From Pycnococcus provasolii (lineage: Eukaryota > Chlorophyta > Pseudoscourfieldiophyceae > Pseudoscourfieldiales > Pycnococcaceae): a DNA stretch of 64,000 nt. A program made the position numbers and the translations under genes. The DNA lies in contig OW568864.1 of NCBI GenBank assembly GCA_938743325.2, forward strand, positions 744,001 to 808,000, written 5' to 3'. The notes beneath the pieces were generated by a model that made no database searches, was not told the DNA's origin, and worked only from the letters and a program-made list of their open reading frames with translations. Within the stretch, counting starts at the first letter, position 1. Every line of letters starts with the position of its first letter. Below, one piece after another: positions 8,413-18,969 of this stretch.

Positions 8413-10494
8413 TTATCGTGAAAGCACGGAGCTGCTCCAGCTCTCCGCAAAGTCGCGGATCAGCAGTGGCACGCTCTCGGCAGTCACCGTCGCGATGTCC
8501 TCACCCTCAATCAATCCCTCGAGCTTACTCGCCACCCTCACCGCCTCGGGGATGTGCAGCCTGTTGCCCTCTGTCAGCGCCTCGACAAGCTGCAGGCGGA
8601 GGTTCGCGTCCGAGGCGACGAGGCGAACAATGTCGCGAATCGTATTCTTCAAGTCCAGTCCGTCGTCTCCGCCATCTGACGACAGCGTAATCCCGCTGTC
8701 CGCGCTGAGTTCGAGCAAGTTTTCGAGACGTGCCCACTGGAACTTGCCATCCTTGAAGAGCACCTCGAGAAGCCGTGCACGCAGTGCGGGATCGGGGTCT
8801 GTGAGGAGGCGTCGAGCGACGTACGGGTATGCCACCTCGAGGAAGCGGAACTGCGGGTTCAGCGTCATGCAGATGCCCTCTTGCGTGAGTAGGCTTCTGA
8901 TCACCAGGCTAAATCGCTCCGGAATTCGGATCTGGTACTGGAAGACAAGTACGTTGAACTTTTCCGTCACGGTTCGAAAGTTGAAGCCTCCGATGTCGCG
9001 CACGGCGGCATCCTGCCAGATTTCCTCGAGCGCCGGCACGATGGGAGTGACATCCGTGCCAGGGGCGAGGAATCCCAGACGCTCGAAGTCGTACGCCATT
9101 TCCACGTAGTCTTCGTTCACCGCGTGCACAACGCTGTCGATGAGCGTCTGCTTGTTCGCATTGCTCACCTCGGACACGTTGCCAAAGTCGACGTACGCGA
9201 TGCGTCCGTCGCGCATCGCGAAGATGTTCCCCGGATGCGGATCTCCGTGGAAGAGTCCAAACTCGAGGAGCTGTCGCATACCGGACACGACACCCGTGCG
9301 TATGAATGTATCCCTGTCAAGTTCGCGGCTGATCGCCTCTGGGTCTGTGCAGCGTATTCCGTCGATCCACTCCATAACGATCACGTCCCTTCCAGACAGG
9401 TTGCGGTAGCAGATGGGTATTTTGACGGTGGGATCGTCCGCGAAGTTGCGTCCAAAGTCCTCGATGTTTCGAGCTTCCTGCGTGTAGTCGAGCTCTTCGA
9501 GGAGCTTTTCGCCAAACTCGTCGATGATGAGAGCCGCGGGAACGCCGAGCGCTGCGATTGCGTACGGGTTGACGAGCCACGCGAGCGCACGGAACAGGAA
9601 GAGGTCGCGGAATATGATTGGCTCCACGCCAGGACGCTGCACCTTGATGGCCACCTCCTCTCCGCTTCCTCGCAGCCTCGCGCGGTACACCTGCCCGATG
9701 GACGCCGCAGCCACCGGCCCGTCGCTCATCGCCTCGAACACTTCGTTGACTGGCCGTCCGAGATTTTTTTCGATGATGGCGAACGCGACGTCGTCTGGGA
9801 AGGCGGGAACGTCATCCTGGAGGACAGCCATCTCCGCCATGAAGTCTGCGCGTAGGATGTCAGGTCTGTTGGCGAGCACCTGTCCCATTTTGATGAACGT
9901 CGGTCCAAGGCTGGCAAGCATTTCTCGAAGCTGCACGGCGCGCTTGGTTCCCTGCACACCGCTTCCCACGACGCAGTCCCACCATATCGACGACAGGTAC
10001 GATGCGAAAGAGATTCCGATTTGCGTTCCTCGCAGCACCATTTCTACGGGCTGTTCGAGCGCGTTCTGGCGCACGAGTTGTGGCGAGTACCGTCGAAACG
10101 GCGAGCACACGCCTGACTCGTCCTGGAGCGACTTGATTTCCTCGGGGCTGTCGATGATGAGAGGTTTGATTAAGTTGAGTTCCGTGTCAATGATAGGCTC
10201 GAGGATACGCAGTCCGGCATTGCTGTTGTTGTTGTTGTCGTTCGAGGAGGAGGAGGAGGTGGTGGTAGTTGTGGAGGAGGATGTTGTTGTTGAGGAAGTG
10301 GTGGCAGCTTTCCCCGAGAAAGAATTTCCCCTCCTCCCAGATAAAGATAAAGATAGATACCCTCTCGAGCTTTGAAATTGCTTCCCGGAAAGACCAAAGC
10401 GATTAGAATTATGACGACGAAGTGAGCCAAGTGACTTCGAAGGCATCAAGGAGGAAGGCAAGGAGCCTGTCATATACGACGACATCAACGCCAT
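8413..10494 (-). CDS. ABC1/UbiB-family atypical kinase, probably plastid
   Basis: 693 residues from the ATG at 10492-10494. The first ~95 residues are Ser/Thr/Asn-rich and basic, like an organelle transit peptide. The ABC1 core follows. The family KxGQ motif is seen in PTFIKMGQVLANRPD (about 200), then AAASIGQVYRARL, then the nucleotide-binding Lys in VAIKVQRPGV (about 280). LLEELDYTQEA, the HGDPHPGN catalytic-type loop (about 416) and the metal-binding YVDFGN (about 434) complete it. The family (ABC1K in plants, UbiB in bacteria) supports prenylquinone metabolism, often at plastoglobules. Which ABC1K subgroup this is I cannot say. It is divergent to sufB across a 680-bp spacer. Confidence 0.9.
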   Translation of the reverse strand: MALMSSYMTGSLPSSLMPSKSLGSLRRHNSNRFGLSGKQFQSSRGYLSLSLSGRRGNSFSGKAATTSSTTTSSSTTTTTSSSSSNDNNNNSNAGLRILEPIIDTELNLIKPLIIDSPEEIKSLQDESGVCSPFRRYSPQLVRQNALEQPVEMVLRGTQIGISFASYLSSIWWDCVVGSGVQGTKRAVQLREMLASLGPTFIKMGQVLANRPDILRADFMAEMAVLQDDVPAFPDDVAFAIIEKNLGRPVNEVFEAMSDGPVAAASIGQVYRARLRGSGEEVAIKVQRPGVEPIIFRDLFLFRALAWLVNPYAIAALGVPAALIIDEFGEKLLEELDYTQEARNIEDFGRNFADDPTVKIPICYRNLSGRDVIVMEWIDGIRCTDPEAISRELDRDTFIRTGVVSGMRQLLEFGLFHGDPHPGNIFAMRDGRIAYVDFGNVSEVSNANKQTLIDSVVHAVNEDYVEMAYDFERLGFLAPGTDVTPIVPALEEIWQDAAVRDIGGFNFRTVTEKFNVLVFQYQIRIPERFSLVIRSLLTQEGICMTLNPQFRFLEVAYPYVARRLLTDPDPALRARLLEVLFKDGKFQWARLENLLELSADSGITLSSDGGDDGLDLKNTIRDIVRLVASDANLRLQLVEALTEGNRLHIPEAVRVASKLEGLIEGEDIATVTAESVPLLIRDFAESWSSSVLSR

Positions 10495-10610
10495 AATGTA
10501 TCTACACGAGTAAAATAAAATGGAGTAGGTATGCGGATGAGGGGGACGACTAAGTAGGTCGGAAGGAAGAGGGGCCGGGGAAGTTGAGGAAAGGGCCCAG
10601 ACTTCCAATT

Positions 10611-10638
10611 GGGGGGGGGGGCCACGGGTCCCCCCCCC
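10611..10638. other. G11/C9 hairpin
   Basis: A run of 11 G, eight bases containing CCACGGG, then 9 C: a very stable potential foldback, about 117 bp upstream of the ABC1 kinase start. Confidence 0.8.
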
Positions 10639-10820
10639 TCACCAGATTTATTATCAGCCAAGGAAATGGAAAAAAAATCAAACCAAATCATCATCCCTCA
10701 CCACCTCAGAAGGTCAGAGAGTGCAGTCAGAGAGAGAGTCTGGGGCCGGATAACCGGGGCCGGCCGGAACTGGGTTGGCCGGAACGGAAGAAGGATATCC
10801 CCTACCGGGTAGAGGATGTT

Positions 10821-10880
10821 ATTAGGGTTGTTGATAAGGGTGTTAGGGTTGTTGATAAGGGTGTTAGGGTTAGGGTTAGA
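10821..10880 (+). repeat. TTAGGG array with 21-bp variant units
   Basis: Two copies of a 21-bp unit, AGGGTTGTTGATAAGGGTGTT, run into pure TTAGGG repeats. TTAGGG is on the coding strand of sufB, about 295 bp upstream of its start. Confidence 0.85.
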
Positions 10881-11174
10881 TTTGGGGGAATACTGACCCT
10901 GCCCCTAACCCCTCGTCGGAGTCCATCCATGTCCATGGGTGGAAAGGAAATTTCCGAAATTCCCAAGCTCAATACGAGTAGAAAATTTCAGTAGATTTCC
11001 GGGGATCCTCCCTTGCACCACTACGGGTAGATTCTCCACGCCTTTTTTGTCGTCGTCACCTCCCTCCTGCGCCGTGTCGTCTTATCCCCCCCCCCTTCAA
11101 TCTTCATTTTTCATTTTATTTTGCTTGGCATCGGCGTCTGAATCATTCTCGCCGCTCTGGCGCTATCATAAATA

Positions 11175-12887
11175 ATGTCGTTGTTAACGTCTTCTCAAGT
11201 TAAAAAATATTGTCCAATAGGCATGAATCGGAGTGTCTCGTCAAATAGGCACCGTGCACCTCGTGCGCCTCCTCGTGGTGCGCCCTCCTCCTCCTCCTCC
11301 TCCTCCTTGGCGGCGGCGCCGTCGCCTCAGCTCAACTCAGCAGCAGGAGCACAGGCTTATTCGCACTCGTGGCGCACAAGAGCCGTGGATGCGACGAAAG
11401 AAGAAGAAAGCAGTAGCAGCTTGTCGTCGGAGAAGGAGGAGTCCGAATCCGAAAACGAAACCATCGCGCGATTCTTAGAAAAAGAGTACACGGCAGGATT
11501 TGTCACCAACATCGAATCCGAGGATATTGGAAAGGGACTCAGCGAGGATACCGTACGCACAATCAGCGCGAAGAAAAACGAACCGGAGTGGATGCTCGAG
11601 TTTCGACTGCGTGCATACCGCACGTGGCTGAAAATGGAAGAGCCAGAGTGGAGCGACAACAGGTACCCCAAGATGGACTACCAGGACATCGTCTACTACA
11701 GCGAACCCAAAGAAAAGAAACAACTCGAAAGTCTCGACGACGTCGACCCGGAAATTCTTGCGACGTTCGACAAACTCGGAATCCCGCTCAACGAACAGAA
11801 ACGACTCAGCAACGTTGCCGTCGACGCCGTGTTCGACAGCGTGTCCATCGCAACCACCTTCCGCAAGGAGCTCGCCGAAGCTGGCGTCATCTTCTGCTCC
11901 ATCAGCGAGGCCATCAAGGAGTACCCTGACCTCGTCAAAAAGTACATGGGAAGCGTCATACCCGTCGCGGACAACTACTACACCGCACTCAACAGCGCCG
12001 TGTTCAGCGACGGGTCGTTCTGCTACATCCCCAAGGGTGTGCACAGTCCCATGGAGCTGTCGACGTACTTTCGCATCAACGCCATGGAGACGGGGCAGTT
12101 TGAGCGAACGCTCATCATCGCCGAGGATGACAGCTACGTCAGCTACCTCGAGGGATGCACGGCGCCGTCGTACGACAAAAATCAGCTGCATGCCGCGGTT
12201 GTCGAGCTGTGGTGCGGAGAGAACGCCGAGATCAAGTACAGCACGGTGCAGAACTGGTACGCCGGCAACGAGCGTGGCGTGGGAGGAATCTACAACTTCG
12301 TCACCAAGCGCGGGCTGTGCAACGGAGCAAGGTCCAAGATATCGTGGACGCAGGTGGAGACGGGAAGTGCCATCACGTGGAAGTACCCGTCCGTCGTCCT
12401 GAAGGGAGACAACAGCATTGGCGAGTTTTACTCCGTCGCGCTGACGAAGAACATGCAGCAGGCTGACACAGGCACGAAGATGATCCACGTCGGCAAGAAC
12501 ACGCGAAGCCGCATCGTTTCAAAGGGCATTTCTGCAGGCACGAGCAAAAACTGCTACCGAGGTCTCGTCTCCGTCTCGCCCGGCGCGACGGGTGCGAAAA
12601 ATTACAGCCAGTGCGACAGCATGCTCATCGGCGACACCGCCGCGGCGAACACGTACCCGTACTTGACTGTGCGTGAGCCGCAGGCGGTGGTCGAGCACGA
12701 GGCATCGACATCGAAAATTGGAGAGGACCAGCTTTTTTACTTCCAGCAGCGAGGCATCAGCCCCGAGAAGGCGGTTGCGACGATCATCGGAGGCTTTTGC
12801 ACGGAGGTGTTCAACGAGCTGCCAATGGAGTTTTCGGCGGAGGTGAACCAGCTCATGTCACTGCAGCTCGAAGGCAGCGTGGGCTAA
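11175..12887 (+). CDS. sufB: Fe-S cluster assembly scaffold SufB, plastid
   Basis: 570 residues from ATG 11175; a second ATG at 11223 is possible. About 75 N-terminal residues rich in Ser, Arg, Pro and Ala look like a chloroplast transit peptide. The rest is colinear with SufB of the SUF iron-sulphur assembly system: [75 protein letters not shown] and [20 protein letters not shown]. SufB works with SufC and SufD in the plastid stroma. Being nuclear with a leader fits a green-lineage plastid; red-lineage plastids usually keep sufB. Length is typical of plant SufB. No intron. Confidence 0.97.
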   Translation: MSLLTSSQVKKYCPIGMNRSVSSNRHRAPRAPPRGAPSSSSSSSLAAAPSPQLNSAAGAQAYSHSWRTRAVDATKEEESSSSLSSEKEESESENETIARFLEKEYTAGFVTNIESEDIGKGLSEDTVRTISAKKNEPEWMLEFRLRAYRTWLKMEEPEWSDNRYPKMDYQDIVYYSEPKEKKQLESLDDVDPEILATFDKLGIPLNEQKRLSNVAVDAVFDSVSIATTFRKELAEAGVIFCSISEAIKEYPDLVKKYMGSVIPVADNYYTALNSAVFSDGSFCYIPKGVHSPMELSTYFRINAMETGQFERTLIIAEDDSYVSYLEGCTAPSYDKNQLHAAVVELWCGENAEIKYSTVQNWYAGNERGVGGIYNFVTKRGLCNGARSKISWTQVETGSAITWKYPSVVLKGDNSIGEFYSVALTKNMQQADTGTKMIHVGKNTRSRIVSKGISAGTSKNCYRGLVSVSPGATGAKNYSQCDSMLIGDTAAANTYPYLTVREPQAVVEHEASTSKIGEDQLFYFQQRGISPEKAVATIIGGFCTEVFNELPMEFSAEVNQLMSLQLEGSVG

Positions 12888-13019
12888 GCAAAGTGCTCGT
12901 TTGTGTGCATCCACAAAGTAATGTTCAATTGTTCTTTTTTTTTCATGCAATAAAGTACAACTTACACACATACATACAACACTGGATAGCATTAAAAAAA
13001 AGCCAGCAGCGCATGTCCA

Positions 13020-13472
13020 TCAAGTACCGTCACCGCGCCCGTTCAGCTCCTCCTGGCTCACTTTCCTCCACACACGCGATCCATATCCGCGTATGAAAAG
13101 TTCCGAGCTCTTCCCACCATTGGGCGAGTATGGCGGAGGCGGTGAGGGGACGTTCCTGAGCCAGAACTGCTCTCTGTCAAGCTGGTTGATGTTCTCGCTC
13201 ACGGTGCCGTTCAAAGTCCACGCGTCGTTCCACCGTCGGAACAGTCTCGTTCCATGCTTATCATATTCCGCATCAAATGCGTTCAAGCTTGCGCGTTTCC
13301 TGATGCGCTTCAAGGTGGCGTCATCGAGCGACGTCGCCTGCATGAACTGGTTGCGGTACGGCGTTGCGCGCGGCCGAGCGACGTGTGCGAGTGCGGAGAA
13401 GAGTGCGAATGCGCCGGCCACTGCGATGATGAGCCAACGCCGACGGTTCGTGAGCGATGAACCGTCGGCCAT
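13020..13472 (-). CDS. Small unknown protein with one N-terminal membrane span
   Basis: 150 residues from the ATG at 13470-13472; an ATG in the same frame sits 11-12 codons upstream. A short basic leader (TNRRR) precedes a hydrophobic segment, WLIIAVAGAFALFSALAHVA (about 13-32), which fits a signal anchor. The soluble part is charged and carries WLRNVPSPPPPYSPNGG. Family not recognised. It is convergent with sufB. Its 5' flank is split by the retroelement that begins 94 bp upstream of the start. Confidence 0.6.
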   Translation of the reverse strand: MADGSSLTNRRRWLIIAVAGAFALFSALAHVARPRATPYRNQFMQATSLDDATLKRIRKRASLNAFDAEYDKHGTRLFRRWNDAWTLNGTVSENINQLDREQFWLRNVPSPPPPYSPNGGKSSELFIRGYGSRVWRKVSQEELNGRGDGT

Positions 13473-13565
13473 CGTTGCGGCGTCGTCGTGGGTGGTGTGC
13501 ATTATCACACCGATTGCGGATACTAAGTTATAATATGCGGCCGCGACAAATAGGATCTGGCAAAG

Positions 13566-13809
13566 TATGAGCGCCAGTGATGGCGGTCGTGAAGAGTTGA
13601 AGGTTAGGCGAAGAATGATTGTTACTAAAGGTAGAAACGCGGAGCGAGCACAGATGCGAGCGCCGCGAGCACGTCCTGAGATGCTGGCGGCAGATCAAGA
13701 CGTGGCAGTCAAGACGTAGTATAGGCGTTCAAGACGTAATCGGTTAGAAAAGGGGGTTTGAAAGGGTTGAGTCGGTTAGGGGTTAGCAACGGTCACCGTG
13801 CCGGTGACA
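13566..13809 (-). repeat. LTR (left copy)
   Basis: 244 bp, reading the same as 15638-15881 over its whole length. Confidence 0.9.
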
Positions 13810-15637
13810 CTCGCCCCTCCCCTCTGGTTTAGATTGAGCCCAGGTTCCAGCGAGCGAAGTATTCCTGGGTGATCTTTTTGCCCTTGAGCAGCGCGTCAGG
13901 AAGCGACACTGTGAGAGGGAGGTGACCGAGCGGGAAGTCGTGCCACTTCACGGTCAGCTCGTACTGCATGCCCCTGCCGCGTAGTCGCTTGTGCGCGAGG
14001 ATTTGCTCGATGCGTAGCGGCGGGTTGATGACAGGAGTATAGTGCGTGGTCTGGCGAAGCTCACCGGCGGCGCGCAGGTGCTCACTGTGCCACACGGGAT
14101 GCGCGCCCCAGTTGGCTGGCAGCTCCAAGCGGAATGTCGTGGGCGATCGCACCTCGGCGATTTTGTAAGGCCCCAGCCAGCGTGGAGCCGTCTTACTGAG
14201 GTTGAACGGGGCTGAGCTGAGCCACACGCGATCGCCCTCCTTGTAAGTTGGTGCTGGAGGATGCGATGTATCCCACGACGAGATGCTAGCCGCAGCAGCG
14301 TCGGTTGTGTGGCGGCGAGCTGCCTCGAGAGTCGCCTGCTGGGTGAGGAAGAAAGCGAGCGCGGCGGTATCCGGAGGCTGCTCATCGGCGTCGTGCCATT
14401 CACCGAGTGGAGAACGTGGGTGATGCCCATAGCCGAGCATAAAGGCGGAGCATCCAGTCGTCGAGCAGACGGCATTGTTCAGCGCGAACTCAACGAGATC
14501 AATCATTTCATCCCATCGATTCGCGAGCGCCGGTAGAAGCGAGCGCAGCACCTTAAGCGCGAGGCGGTTGACGGACTCGGCTGCATCTGGTTGCGGATGG
14601 TAACCCGATGTCATGGCAGAGCGACAACCTAGCAGAGCCATCACTATAAATACACCACGTCCTGAAAAAGTCAAGACGTAAAACCAAACAAACCAAATCT
14701 CCAGTGGGGGTTTCACCAAAACAAACCCCCAATCGATTCGCCCCTCTCAGCAAAGTTCATGGTGCAGGGCGATGAGGAATTGCTGCGAGACTCGATCTGC
14801 CACGATGAGTCGGCTGCGCTTGGTGTCGTCGTATGTCAAGCCGCGGATGCTGTGCCACTTGCGTTGCACTCGAAGTCGCTGCAGTTCCTCGTCGTCGTTG
14901 CAAGCGCGCAAGCGGGACAGCACGTCGACGTGGCGCGGTGCAGTGGAAGAGGCTGACGCGTCTGCGACGAAGTCGTGCGTTGCGTCCGGTGTGGCGTCGG
15001 CCGGTTCTGCGTCGACGGCGTTGAGCGCTGGGGAAACCTGCGTCGCTGGACGACTCAAGCAATCGACTGCCTTCAGAAGTTCCGACGAGCCTGGTAGGTA
15101 CCTGATAACAGGCATATACTCCTGCAGTTCGACGATCCAGCGCGCCTGACTCTGGGTACGCGCGTCATGAGTGATGAGATCTGCGCGGCAGCTGACGACG
15201 AGTCATTCGGCGGTTCTTCGTCAGTTGTCGGGATCGACGTGACGTCGAGTTTGTTGAGCACGGTGATGAGCTGTTGCTGCTGCTCATGTTGCTGTTGGCG
15301 TTGGCGTTGGAGCATAGCGTTTTGGTTGTGCTGCTGCTGCATCAGGAGCGTCATCGCGGCGCGGAGCTGCTCCAATGGGTCCAGCGTCGGCGTTTGGTGA
15401 GGCGTAGACGGCGGTGACGCGGTCGACTGATGCTCATCTTCGGGAGGCGGCGTCGTAGGCGGCGTGCTAGGGTTCGTTCCAGGGTTTGCCTCGTTGTTTG
15501 CAGCCGTGCGCGCGTTTCGCGTGCGCGTATAAAACGGCGACGCGACTGCGTTAGCGATTCGGCTTAGGAGGCTGTTTGCTGGCGACGACATTGATGTCGA
15601 GGTTGCAGGAAAGATCTGTTGTTGCGTGTCCACCAAG

Positions 15638-15881
15638 TATGAGCGCCAGTGATGGCGGTCGTGAAGAGTTGAAGGTTAGGCGAAGAATGATTGTTACTAA
15701 AGGTAGAAACGCGGAGCGAGCACAGATGCGAGCGCCGCGAGCACGTCCTGAGATGCTGGCGGCAGATCAAGACGTGGCAGTCAAGACGTAGTATAGGCGT
15801 TCAAGACGTAATCGGTTAGAAAAGGGGGTTTGAAAGGGTTGAGTCGGTTAGGGGTTAGCAACGGTCACCGTGCCGGTGACA
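15638..15881 (-). repeat. LTR (right copy)
   Basis: 244 bp, partner of 13566-13809. In element sense this is the upstream LTR. Confidence 0.9.
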
Positions 15882-16227
15882 AAAGGGCAAGATCACTTTA
15901 CAGAGAGAAATGGGATTAGGGTTAGGGTTACGGGCAGATGGGTTTTCCCACCCTACTCCTAAGCCTTAGTTCTACGTATGTTGTTCCATTTTTAAAACTT
16001 GCCACAGGTCAGCAGCACACATACAGTATGTATAAATATATGCGCGTGTGTGAGTTACATATGTACATAGGTGTTTTCAGAAACTTGTATTCGATTTTTC
16101 TTTAAGGTTACAGAAGAGTTAACTACGCGGTGCACCACACACACTGTGTTGTTTGGTTCGCCGTGCTGGTAATTAAGGGAAGAAGTATGCGTGGCCGAAT
16201 ATTCGCATCTGCTTCGTATCTAGATAT
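15882..16227. other. Intergenic region beyond the retroelement
   Basis: AT-rich by local standards. Holds the TTAGGG array 15914-15933, a TATGTATAAATATATG stretch (about 16026-16041) and TACAGTA at 16022. No gene seen. Before the insertion it would have been part of the promoter region of the gene that starts at 13472. Confidence 0.6.
15914..15933 (+). repeat. Short TTAGGG array
   Basis: ATTAGGGTTAGGGTTACGGG. Subtracting the retroelement places it about 125 bp upstream of the start at 13472, but with TTAGGG on the non-coding strand. Confidence 0.8.
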
Positions 16228-16875
16228 CTATATCGAGTTCACACGTGGTGGCCGGGTGGCACGCATGCCCAGGTTCACCTTCACGCGGTAACTCACGTCC
16301 TCCTGCCACAGCGCGTACTGGCGTACCGCACGACGGTAGGCGGCACGCACGGCAAGGCCGCGGTGCTCCGAGTGCTGCTGAAGCTCCTTGTGCAAGTTGC
16401 GAAAGAACGGAACAATGAAAGGAAGTGTAAGAAGGAGCACGAAAAGGCTGCCGCCATACCATAATACGCTGCGGTATATTCCACACGTAACGGGCGGTGA
16501 GAAAGACTCGTATCTAGCCGTGCATGACAGCCGCAGCAGAAGGATACTCCACAGCACCATCATAACGCTAACAGTCATCCCCAACGCGTAGAAGAGCTGC
16601 AAGGCGTTGGTGTCCAAGAATTCACCCACGGAGTCAATCATGCTGAGAATATCCGAGGCCATATCATCCTGGGCCGGTTTGGGTTTGGGTGCCATCTTGT
16701 TGCTATCTGGGTCGTACTTCGGCTTTGCCAGCTTGTGCGCGGGCGTGACGTCTTGCGCGTGATATGCCCTTCTTTCCCTCGCTTGGTGGAGCTGCGAACC
16801 CACCGCCGCTGGTGGCGGTGCCATGCCCGGCGGAGGGGGAGGCGCACTCCAGTTTGGATTGTAAGCCGCCGCCAT
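16228..16875 (-). CDS. Unknown membrane protein with Pro-rich N-terminus
   Basis: 215 residues from the ATG at 16873-16875. Residues 1-25 are Pro/Ala-rich (WSAPPPPPGMAPPPAA). A basic, hydrophilic stretch runs to about 70. Two hydrophobic segments follow: LFYALGMTVSVMMVLWSILL (about 94-113) and LWYGGSLFVLLLTLPFIVPF (about 138-157). A basic amphipathic tail comes last. No family recognised. An N-terminal cytosolic domain plus a two-span hairpin is the simplest topology. Confidence 0.65.
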   Translation of the reverse strand: MAAAYNPNWSAPPPPPGMAPPPAAVGSQLHQARERRAYHAQDVTPAHKLAKPKYDPDSNKMAPKPKPAQDDMASDILSMIDSVGEFLDTNALQLFYALGMTVSVMMVLWSILLLRLSCTARYESFSPPVTCGIYRSVLWYGGSLFVLLLTLPFIVPFFRNLHKELQQHSEHRGLAVRAAYRRAVRQYALWQEDVSYRVKVNLGMRATRPPRVNSI

Positions 16876-18207
16876 TGTCTTCTATCGTGGCACGGTAGAA
16901 ACTAGAAACTGCGACCTGCCCTCTGTTGCGTCTAGTACTTTATGTGTCAACACCAACCAGTGCACGAAACGTTCGCCACTGGACAACCGGAGAGCAGTCG
17001 CGCGTGTAAAACCTGAGGTAAGTTGTGCTGTGCGCAAAAGAGAATGAGTCTACGAACAGGTACCGTACCGTAAACTTACCGTAGGAGCGCGGCGGTGGTT
17101 CCAGGCCAAACCCGAACGCGCGAACACCGAACAAATCCCAACCAGACCACGTCGTGGCCTGTGGGACCGACCGAGTTCCCGTTCCAAGCCTTCTTGCTCA
17201 GGAGGATCTTTTGCTCATCACCAGCTTCACCACGCACGAGACATCACGCATGAGCATGATCAGGAGCAGGTGAAGAACACACAATACAAGGCAGTGCAAC
17301 GTGTGGCACCCCAAGAGACCCGCGGATGGCCGAGTCGAGTCGTCGACGGCACGGCCGCACGGGCACCTCGCTCGCCAAAGTGCCAACCCACCTTGCCCTG
17401 TGCTCCACAAAGTCCACATGAGTCCACATGAGCTCCTGGCTCCTGCGAGGCTGCGACTTGTTGGACTACCCTACCCTAGTGGACTGTTAAGGTTAGGGTA
17501 CGGTCACTGGTCGCTTGGATCCACAAGTGGCAAGTGGCAGTCTGCACTGCAGTCTGCACTACATAGCGCACTGCACGGTGCACTGCACGGTGCACTGCAC
17601 TGCACTGCGCCCCTTCTCCTTCTTCTCCCGAGCTCCAGACACCAGAGGGAGTTCATGCAGTGGCCAGTACGTACTGTACTGGGCTGGCCTCCACCCACGG
17701 TGACACTGTTCCTGCTTTCTTTAAGGCCTCGCCTCGGCTTTGTTTGCTCCTGTCGCCGGCGCCGGCTGGCCGGGTGAAAGGTTGGTTGGTTGGTTTCCGA
17801 GCTCGTGTTTCGAGCTCGTGGCTGTGTGTTTCGTGCGCGTCCTCCCTCACTCGCCTTCCCTTCCGGCAGTCCGGCCTCGCTGTTTCTTTCCCAGGGCCTG
17901 TTTCTTGCGCGCACCTCCGCCCTCCTCGCCCTCGTCGTTTCGTAAGTTGGTTATTAACCGTAAGTTGCTCTGCTTTTAGGTCGGTGTGAGTGTAGTCTGC
18001 AGTAGCGGTTAATTCTCGAGTAGTTCATTCCTCGACTTGGTGTGCGCAAAGCCTTAACCAGCACGGCAAGCTCGGTCGACGCGCACACGCGACTTCAAGC
18101 GTCTTCATTCACTTCAGTCACTCGCAGCGGCGTCTTCACTCGTCGAAGGAAGCGAGAAAAACAAACTTTGGTAAGAGGGGGAAAGGTACAGCACAAACAC
18201 ATCAAAC
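16876..18207. other. Long intergenic region
   Basis: 1.3 kb upstream of the dynein light chain and of the minus-strand membrane protein. Holds one GGTTAGGG (about 17490), TACTGTA at 17672, and a GCACTGCACGGT repeat block at about 17537-17612. A possible tiny 5'-UTR intron lies at 17942-17979 (GTAAGT to TTTTAG). I see no convincing coding region; open frames here lack coding character. Confidence 0.5.
17537..17612. repeat. CACTGCA-type short tandem repeat
   Basis: Imperfect repeats of CACTGCA and GCACTGCACGGT within the long intergenic region. Confidence 0.85.
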
Positions 18208-18537
18208 ATGACGGACCAAGCAGTCGAGCCAGAGGACAGGGAGGCATTCCTCAAGCTCGCACGATACCCGCTCAATAAGCACTGCGACATGGAGTCGGAC
18301 ATGCGCACGGAGGCACAGGAGATTCTAGTTAGCGCCTTTGAGAAGTTCTGCGGTGGCGCAAACCCGCAGTACGACAAGGCGAGTGAGATGGCGAAGGAGG
18401 CGATGGACAAAAAGTTTGGCGGGCCTTGGATGTGCGTCATCGGACAAGGATTCTCGTTCGAGATCCAGTCCGAGGCGAAGCACGTCCTGTACATGTTCGT
18501 TATGGGAACCACAGCCATGCTGTTGTGGAAGCCTTAA
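18208..18537 (+). CDS. Dynein light chain (LC8-like)
   Basis: 109 residues. The C-terminal half follows the LC8/DLC fold: AKEAMDKKFGGPWMCVIGQ corresponds to the usual KKEFDKKYNPTWHCIVG, and AKHVLYMFVMGTTAMLLWKP to the final strands TKHFIYFYLGQVAILLF. LC8-type chains dimerise and bind short linear motifs, in dynein motors and in many other complexes. It is slightly longer than LC8 (about 90) at the N-terminus. The sequence is diverged, so whether it is axonemal or cytoplasmic is open. Confidence 0.85.
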   Translation: MTDQAVEPEDREAFLKLARYPLNKHCDMESDMRTEAQEILVSAFEKFCGGANPQYDKASEMAKEAMDKKFGGPWMCVIGQGFSFEIQSEAKHVLYMFVMGTTAMLLWKP

Positions 18538-18969
18538 GGCGAGCTCGCGAACTCAGCCGTGCGCGCGCAAGAAGGGACGCGAACATCTACCGATTCGACG
18601 TCGCGGACGCGCAGCTTATGGCAGCGAACGCGCAGCAGCTTTGTGGCGAAACTAACTTCTAATTTGGAACATAAAAAACAAAGATACTTTACTTAGCCGC
18701 GTTCAGAAACGCGTGCGCACGCAGCGTTTCGTCCCTCGGTTTACACCAACGCGTTTAAGAGTTGTCTGTTTCTCGCATCGTTTAGTTGCCGGACAGTGGT
18801 TGAAGCGGCACGTTGAGGACAGTAGTCCTTATGTAGGAACTGTTTTGGGTCCATGCCCTTGGTGGTCGATGATGGCGGAATGTTCTGGCATAAAGGTTAC
18901 ACTTTTTCATATTTAAAAAAAGAAAGAGGAGGTGAGATGTGATGTCTATACACGCATCACAGATACTGT
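18538..18969. other. Convergent intergenic region
   Basis: 430 bp between the dynein light chain and uS8, both ending here. I see no gene or clear repeat. Confidence 0.5.

Larger units (their letters stand above)
10495..11174. other. Divergent promoter region between ABC1K and sufB
   Basis: Holds the G11/C9 foldback, a CCGGCC-rich patch (about 10745-10795), the TTAGGG-rich block 10821-10880 and a 10-base C run at about 11086-11095 ahead of sufB. No gene seen. Confidence 0.6.
13566..15881 (-). mobile_element. Ty3/gypsy-type LTR retroelement, young but broken
   Basis: A 2316-bp element in minus orientation. Two 244-bp direct repeats (13566-13809 and 15638-15881) bound it and look identical, so insertion is recent. 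AAAG flanks both sides (13562-13565 and 15882-15885), a likely 4-bp target duplication. In element sense the LTR begins TGTCACC. A TGGTGGACACGC motif just inside the upstream LTR could be the primer-binding site. Recognisable parts, in element order: a Gln-rich gag-like stretch (about 15073-15636), an RNase H-end/integrase zinc-finger-like stretch (about 14747-15115), and an integrase core and chromodomain-like stretch (about 13829-14719). It is not whole; I judge about two or three breaks. Confidence 0.85.

Noticed and set aside
17504-17914. Minus-strand 136-codon frame in the long spacer
   Set aside because: Its product is a translation of the CACTGCA repeats plus Arg-rich low-complexity sequence; no coding signs.
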